Positions 58,532 to 64,000 of a DNA stretch of 64,000 bases are shown in pieces. Where the stretch lies: assembly GCA_036936605.1 (NCBI GenBank), contig JAUPFV010000001.1:168354643-168418642 (forward strand), written 5' to 3'. The notes under the pieces are model-generated. The model searched no databases. It saw only the letters and a list, made by a program, of their open reading frames with translations, and was not told where the DNA came from. How positions within the stretch are numbered: position 1 is the stretch's first letter; the number at the start of each line of letters is the position of its first letter. Source of the DNA: Limnanthes douglasii subsp. nivea (Eukaryota > Streptophyta > Magnoliopsida > Brassicales > Limnanthaceae). The position numbers and the translations under genes are program-made.

Positions 58532-61500
58532 ATGAATATTGCTTCTTGGAATGTGCGTGGTCTTAATGACCCGATTACGCGAAATGATGTCACTGATTTT
58601 ATTATTAGTAACCATCTATCTTTGCTAGTTCTAGTAGAAACTAAAGTTCATCTTCTGAATGTCGATTTGAAAATCAGAAGAATGGTCCCGTTCTGGCATG
58701 TGATCATCAATCATACGTCTCACCCTTTAGGTAGAATTTGGATCACTTGAAACCCTAGTGTTATTACAATAACTATGATCTCTGAATCTCCTCAGTTCAT
58801 TCAATGTATGGCCACTTGTCATAACTATAAAGCTTTCTTCAAGCTTACTGTGATCTATGCTTTTAAAGAAGCTCAAGAGCGCATTTTGCTTTGGAATGAC
58901 CTTATAGACATATCCAATCAGAACAATCACATCCCCTGGGTCTCACTTGGGGATTTTAATGTTATCCGCCACCCTGATGAACGTCTTGGTTCTTCTGATT
59001 CTTGGTCTTTAGCAATCGACGATTTCAACAGTTGCTACTATCGTTGTGACCTTGGTGACCTTCGATCATCTGGCTTTCCATTCACCTGGATCAACAAGCA
59101 ATCAACCCATCCTATCCTTTCCAAAATTGATCGTGTTATGGTCAACCCTGATTGGGACGATATTTTCCCTATGTCCCATGTCCTCATAGGTTGTTTCCGC
59201 ACCTCGGACCACACCATTGTTACCCTCAATCTCGGGCTCCTCCGACCAAGACGGAAAAAACCTTTTCGTTACTTCAACATGTGGAAATTTTATCCCCACT
59301 TCAAGAATATAGTTACCAATTGCTGGAATTCCCCTACTTCTTTCTCGGGGATGACGATGGTCTCTGACAAACTAAAGAGGTTGCAAACTTCCTTAACTTT
59401 GTTAAATCGTAAAGAGTTTAGTGACATTACCTCCAGAGCCGATAAAGCTCAAAAAGTCATGTTCGAGGCTCAGTCTAGATTAGCCTCAGACCCTCTAAAC
59501 CCAGGACTTATCATAAATGAATTGGAGGCTTCCACTTCATTTATTTTTTAAGTCAAGCTGAAGAATCTTTCTTGAAGCAGAAATCTAGAGAAAATTAGAT
59601 TCAGTTGGGTGATAGGAACACAAAAAAATTCCATAAAAGTGTTAAAGCCCGGCTATTTTGTAATAAAATCATCTCAATTTTAAATGATCTTAGTGACATT
59701 GTTTCCTCCCCGGCGAAAGTGTCAAAAGGTTTTGTTAACTTTTTCGAAAAGACCCTTGGCACCAAGCATTCTGCTCTCTATCCCGGGCTAGAAAAAGTCT
59801 CCTCTCTTATATGTTCTAAAGTCACTCCCGCTGATAGAGAATTTATGATTCGTGATATTTCATACGCGGAAATTAAATCTGCTCTGCACAGTATCGATAA
59901 CGATAAATCCTCGGGTGCTGATGGCTTTAACTCTAGTTTCTTTAAAGCTTCTTGGGATATCGTCGGCCCCGACATCTGTAAAGGGGTTCAAGATTTCTTC
60001 CTCTCTGGCACTCTGATCGAATCTTGGAAATCGGTCTCTATTGCCCTCATCCCAAAACAAGACTAGCCTTCTTCGACTGCTGACTTTAGACCAATTGCTT
60101 TATGCAATGTGGTCTATAAAATCATCTCCAAAATTATGGCCAACAGAATAAAAGTCTCGTTTCCTTATCTTATCGACTCCTCTCAATCAGCCTTCGTCTC
60201 TGGTAGAAATATATCCGATAATATTCTCCTCTCCCAAGAGCTTCTTAAAGGTTACCATAACAATGGGAGAGGTAAAAGAATTTCCCTTAAAATAGATTTA
60301 ATGAAAGCCTTTGATAACATTCATTGGAATCTCATTCTGGACGTTCTTGTTGCGATGCATTTTCCTGAGAAGTTAGTCTCTTCGATTGTCAAATGTATCT
60401 CCCCCCCCCTCCCCCTCCTACTCCATTATTATTATTAATGGAGACCTCCATAGAAATTTCAAAGGAACAAAAGGTCTGAGACAAGACGATCCTCTATCCC
60501 CCCCCCCCCTTCTTTGTGTACTTGTAATACAAGTTCTTTCCGGCATCCTGAAAGGAAAAAGTCTTAATGAGAATTTCCATTTCCACTGGAAATTCCACAA
60601 GCAAAAAATTATCAACCTCTGATTCGCAGACGATCTGATGATTTTTTGTCACGGTGATGCCCTTTCTCTCAACCTCATTAAAGAGGCCCTTGACGACTTC
60701 TTTCTCCTCTCAAGTCTTAAAGTCAATCTCTTAAAAAGTCATATCTTTTTCTCCGGAATTGACAATCATCTTAGATTAGATCTTTTTCCTATCAGGAATT
60801 TCCCTAAAGGTACCCTCCCGGTTAAATATCTAGGAGTCCCTCTCCTCACAAGTAGACTAACTCATTTGGACTGCTACCTCCTGCTGTACAAAATAACCTC
60901 TAAAATTGAATCTTGGACCGCAAAGCATCTCTCTTATGCGGGTCAGCTTCAATTAATAAAATTTGTTCTATTTGCGGGTCAGGTATACTGGTCTTTGATC
61001 TTCATTCTCCCTTCGAGAATAATACAAGAATTATCTCAGTACCTTCGCTGATTCCTTTGGTCTGATTCTACTTTGAAATCCCACGGGGCCAAGGTGGCAT
61101 GGTCAACCATTACCACTCCTTATAAAGAGGGCGGCCTTGGGATTCTGGATTTAAAAACCTGGAATCAGGCGGCCGTCCTTAAACACATTTGGTTCATAGT
61201 AAGCAATAAATCGCAATCTCTCTGGTGTGACTAGATCAAATCGGAAAAGATTAAAAATAAAAGTTTTGGGATATATCTTTCGGTTCCTCTCCCTCATGGG
61301 TTTGGAGGAAAATCCTCCGTCTCCGCCTCTTGGCTCGTAAATTATTTAGGGTTGCAATAGGAAATGGTCAGAATACTCCCTTCTGGCACGACCCGTGGCT
61401 CCTATCCTCATCACTGGCAGACCACTGTGGCTCAAATTTAATTTCTGACTCTCGATTGGGAAATAATCTCAAGGTTTCTGACATCATTACCAATGGAGAT

Positions 61501-62163
61501 TGGAACTGGCCAGTCAATTTGAGATCGGCTATAGCTCGTAGTTGGAATCGTTTGGATGAAATCAGCAGACTAATCCTCTCTCTTCCCCATCCAAACATTT
61601 TCTTGATGGATGTTCCTTTCTGGACTGCGAAGAAGGGATGCCTCATTTTCAACATCAAAGACATGTACAATGCTATTCGAGAGCCTGCTCCACCTGTGGG
61701 GTGGGCGGGGTTAGTATGAAATAAATTCAACAGTCTGCGCCACTCCTTTATATCTTGGCTTGCTATTAAAGGAAAACTTGTCACCAGAGACAAGCTTATT
61801 AGTTGGGGGTACAATACCCCAATTGAATTCCCTCTCTGCTCCTCTGATATGGAAACTATATCTCACATCTTCTTTGAATGTAATTTCGCTCAGAGTATCT
61901 GGAATGCGACAAGTAATAAACTTGGCTTCCCATTCCAATCCTTTAGCTGACAATCTTGGAATCTTGAGGCTTCAAGATGGTCAAACTTGCGTGACCATTT
62001 TATTTGGTGCACGTGTTTCAACGCGGTCGTCTACTACGTTTGGAAGGAGCAAAATTCAAGAATTTTTTTATTTGCTCCCGCTATGGCATCCTCAATCTCT
62101 TACCAAATCTTATCGGATCTCCGATACAGATTTCATGGTACCAAGATTGTCTGGCCGTCGTAG
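58532..62163 (+). pseudogene. LINE-B ORF2: endonuclease, reverse transcriptase, zf-RVT, broken
   Basis: Endonuclease: MNIASWNVRGLNDP (58532), LVETKV, stop TGA at 58748 (usual Trp), LGDFNVIRHPDERLG, KIDRVMVNPDW, TSDHTIVTL; catalytic Asn, Glu, Asp and His positions are present. Linker with TAG at 59596 (usual Trp) in a second frame. RT: KSSGADGFNSSFFKASWD, DFRPIALCNVVYKIISKIMA, QSAFVSGRNISDNILLSQEL, KIDLMKAFDNIHW, then a frame change at a C-rich tract (60401), GLRQDDPLSP (usual RQGDPLSP), a second C tract (60498-60508), FADDLMIF (60620). After another frame change near 61250-61330: FWHDPWLL, zf-RVT CSSDMETISHIFFEC (61835-61880), YYVWKEQNSRIF and TAG at 62161. No RNase H domain, unlike LINE-A. 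Confidence 0.88.
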
Positions 62164-62426
62164 TTGGTTACTTTCTAACTTAATTTATTTGTCCTTGTTT
62201 AAGGTGATCTCCTTATTGGGCTGGAGCATGGACGTTGACTGATTGCACCTGGAGTTTGTATATGCTTCCGAGTCACCCTTACCTCTCCTCGTCAGATTTA
62301 TTTATCATGCGATATCTTACCCCTGGTGCCATATCCCCGTTTTGGGCAATGGGACACAAATCTGTATACCCCAAGATTATGTATGAACCTTTTTCAATTA
62401 ATTTAAGATTTGTTTACACCACAAAA

Positions 62427-62439
62427 AAACATTGAAGCT
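62427..62439 (+). repeat. Right target-site duplication of LINE-B
   Basis: AAACATTGAAGCT directly after the A run of LINE-B; the hAT-2 reading frame resumes here. Confidence 0.93.
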
Positions 62440-63600
62440 ATTAGAAGAGTTAAAATTGATTTTAACCCATATTTTTATAAAATATTTCACACTAGATGTT
62501 TATTTCATGTACTTCAATTAATTGCAAAATATAGAATAAGTGTGATATTTAGAGATTATATTGATCATATTAAAAAGTTGGTTATACTATTGTTGACCTC
62601 GGATCCTAGTCGACATGAATGTAAGAACATTATTAATGTTAATGGAAAGAAAGTCAAAAAAATAATTTTAGACGTTAAAATTATATGCAACACTGTATAT
62701 GATCTTCTTGCAATTTCTTATTCAACAGATTACGTTGTTTTATCATAACTTTAATATGTTTCATCCTCTTATTGGTTTAAATTGGAAATATTATCTTGAA
62801 TTGTTATATTTCATGCAATCATTTATATATTTTACTATAATGTTTTCTACGTAATATAGCTCTTACATTCATATGACCATTCTTTGCATTACTATTCTTA
62901 CCATGCATATAAATACAAATACGGATAAACATGTATGCCGTGAAATAGTACCTAATCTTAAAAAGTATTTTCATCAGATCTCACACACTTATATTATTAG
63001 GTTTATTTTTTTTATCTTTTTAAAAAGGGTTAGTTTTATCAATTTTATTGAGCTATTTTCGAGCAATATTAAAATTGTTAGTGGATCATCAATTATGAAG
63101 GATATTATCAAAAAAATAACATCTATTTGTATGCAATGTATAATAATTATGTTGGGAAATATAAGAGTAATAATCATACTAGATCTTCAAATTTGGCGAA
63201 TAATAGTAGTAGTAATATGGGGAAAAACCAAATTAGAGATCATAATAACTTCTTGTAAAATGCACTAGAAAGTAGAACGACGACAAGAACAACTCTTTGA
63301 GATGTTAATGAAGTGTGATCTAATATTTGAAACTTGAGTACTCTGTAAGTATGTATAAGAAAATAACCATATTGATATCGTAAGGTGGTTGGTGTCCAAG
63401 CAATCAAAATTTCCTATTCTTTCAAGATTAGCCAATGATGTTTTTTATACTTATTTCTAAAATGGGAAATGGATTGTGTTGAGTATCGTTGCAATACACA
63501 ACTAAACGAACAAGAATGACTACCGATGCATTAGAATTATATTTTGCAGTCAAGGATTGATTAGCGGCGGCCCTATGATGCACGACAGGGAATATGAAAT

Positions 63601-64000
63601 GGAAGAGAATCAAAATGATATCTTTGATTAACTACGTGATATGGAAAAATATATTGAGGATGCAACTGCTGAGGTCCGTGAGATGAAGAATGGATTGAAT
63701 CAGAATACTTCATTTTAGATGAAGAACATTTGTTATTGAAATTAATTAGTGAATTGAGAAGTCAATTTGAGAACATTTTTACAACTTATGGTCCCCAAGA
63801 GTATAAATTGTGAAATGCTTAAATCGCTAAAAATAGTTATCATTCAATCTCATAATGTAACAACACTTACTTACACACTTATAATACAATTAGACTATAT
63901 AACAAATTGATACATATCACGATTTCTTCTACCACTCATAAAATAAAAAAACTATAACATCTTGCCCCGAAAGCGGTAGCCGATTTGTTGGAGTAAGACA
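63601..64000. other. Right edge of window, no recognised gene
   Basis: AT-rich sequence following the hATC region. Short charged peptides are readable (for example around 63640-63710), but I see no conserved motif and no hAT end. Confidence 0.5.

Larger units (their letters stand above)
55075..62426 (+). mobile_element. Full-length L1-type LINE (LINE-B), 7.35 kb
   Basis: It is bounded by the 13-bp duplication AAACATTGAAGCT (55062-55074 and 62427-62439). The 5' part 55075-56084 is pyrimidine-rich (ctccccctctctcctctcaa) and has no conserved ORF: a 1-kb 5' UTR. ORF1 is 56085-58510, ORF2 58532-62163. The 3' UTR, 62164-62426, ends in a short A run (caaaaaaa). Full length, a 5' end at the duplication and a 3' A tail fit target-primed reverse transcription. 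Both ORFs have stops and indels. The composition is clearly less AT-rich than the surrounding hAT gene. Confidence 0.93.
54127..63600 (+). pseudogene. hAT-2 transposase gene, split by LINE-B
   Basis: Left part 54127-55074: BED-finger region (IWDYFNERH, then CGKELSYDDGKTNS, about 54220-54350), then NPRAKQITHTSMRSKAIKY and KISMEIYLTSDITTISEFNG (within a 173-bp duplicated stretch). Right part 62427-63600: NIEAIRRVKIDFN, FHTRCLFHVLQLIAKYRI, TSDPSRHECKNI, ILDVKIICNTVYDLL (62430-62715). The hATC end follows at 63370-63570 (DIVRWLVSKQSKFPILSRLA, then ALELYFAVKD followed by TGA at 63558-63560 where Trp is usual). Reading continues from the left part to the right part exactly at the LINE-B target duplication. 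Stops and shifts inactivate it. Terminal inverted repeats were not found. Confidence 0.8.

Noticed and set aside
59038..59299. Minus-strand open frames in the LINE-B endonuclease
   Set aside because: Antisense shadows of a clearly conserved plus-strand domain.

Overview
The window is AT-rich nuclear DNA of a flowering plant, most likely a eudicot. One intact host gene sits in dense, mutually nested transposon debris. The plant assignment rests on a four-exon BTB/POZ gene that closely resembles Arabidopsis At1g21780 from memory, on plant-type Copia, Ty3/Gypsy (Tat-like and chromovirus-like), L1-type LINE, MULE, hAT, Helitron and SINE remnants, and on GT-AG introns. I cannot name the species.

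Layout, left half. 1-4778: 5' part of an L1-type LINE on the minus strand, running off the left edge. 5218-8185: a non-autonomous Mutator-like element with a 9-bp target duplication and a tandem array, into which a 1279-bp hAT-type element has inserted (8-bp duplication, perfect 14-bp terminal inverted repeats). 8788-13455: a Copia element on the minus strand with two LTRs. 13935-15944: the intact BTB gene, starting about 480 bp from the 5' LTR of the Copia element. 16620-18120: Helitron and Copia gag/protease scraps, minus strand. 18300-23412: a Tat-like Gypsy element with pol on minus and an extra ORF on the opposite strand, separated by a 59-61 bp tandem repeat. 23413-24950: a relative of the hAT element. 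26178-27076: a Mutator-type MITE with 51-bp inverted repeats, a minisatellite and a near-perfect palindrome.

Layout, right half. About 27199-37580: a large MULE remnant with a MURA-like transposase on plus and, facing it, a decayed gene with a ULP1/C48 cysteine-protease domain, resembling Kaonashi/KI-type MULEs. Its non-coding stretches are full of a TGCGATTTA-like motif. 37650-46600: two chromovirus-type Gypsy copies placed head to head, the left one broken by an hAT transposon (38039-41569). 46601-53980: a second Tat-like Gypsy with LTRs, a SINE inside and again an antisense ORF after pol. 54127-63600: another hAT transposase gene, split by a 7.35-kb L1 LINE (55075-62426) flanked by a 13-bp target duplication.

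How it fits together: apart from the BTB gene, every coding region recognised is broken by stops, frameshifts or lost catalytic residues. Many of the stops replace a conserved Trp codon (TGG to TAG or TGA), the expected trace of cytosine deamination in silenced repeats. The nesting order and target duplications give a relative insertion history. Family names rest on motif recognition by eye; no database search was run.
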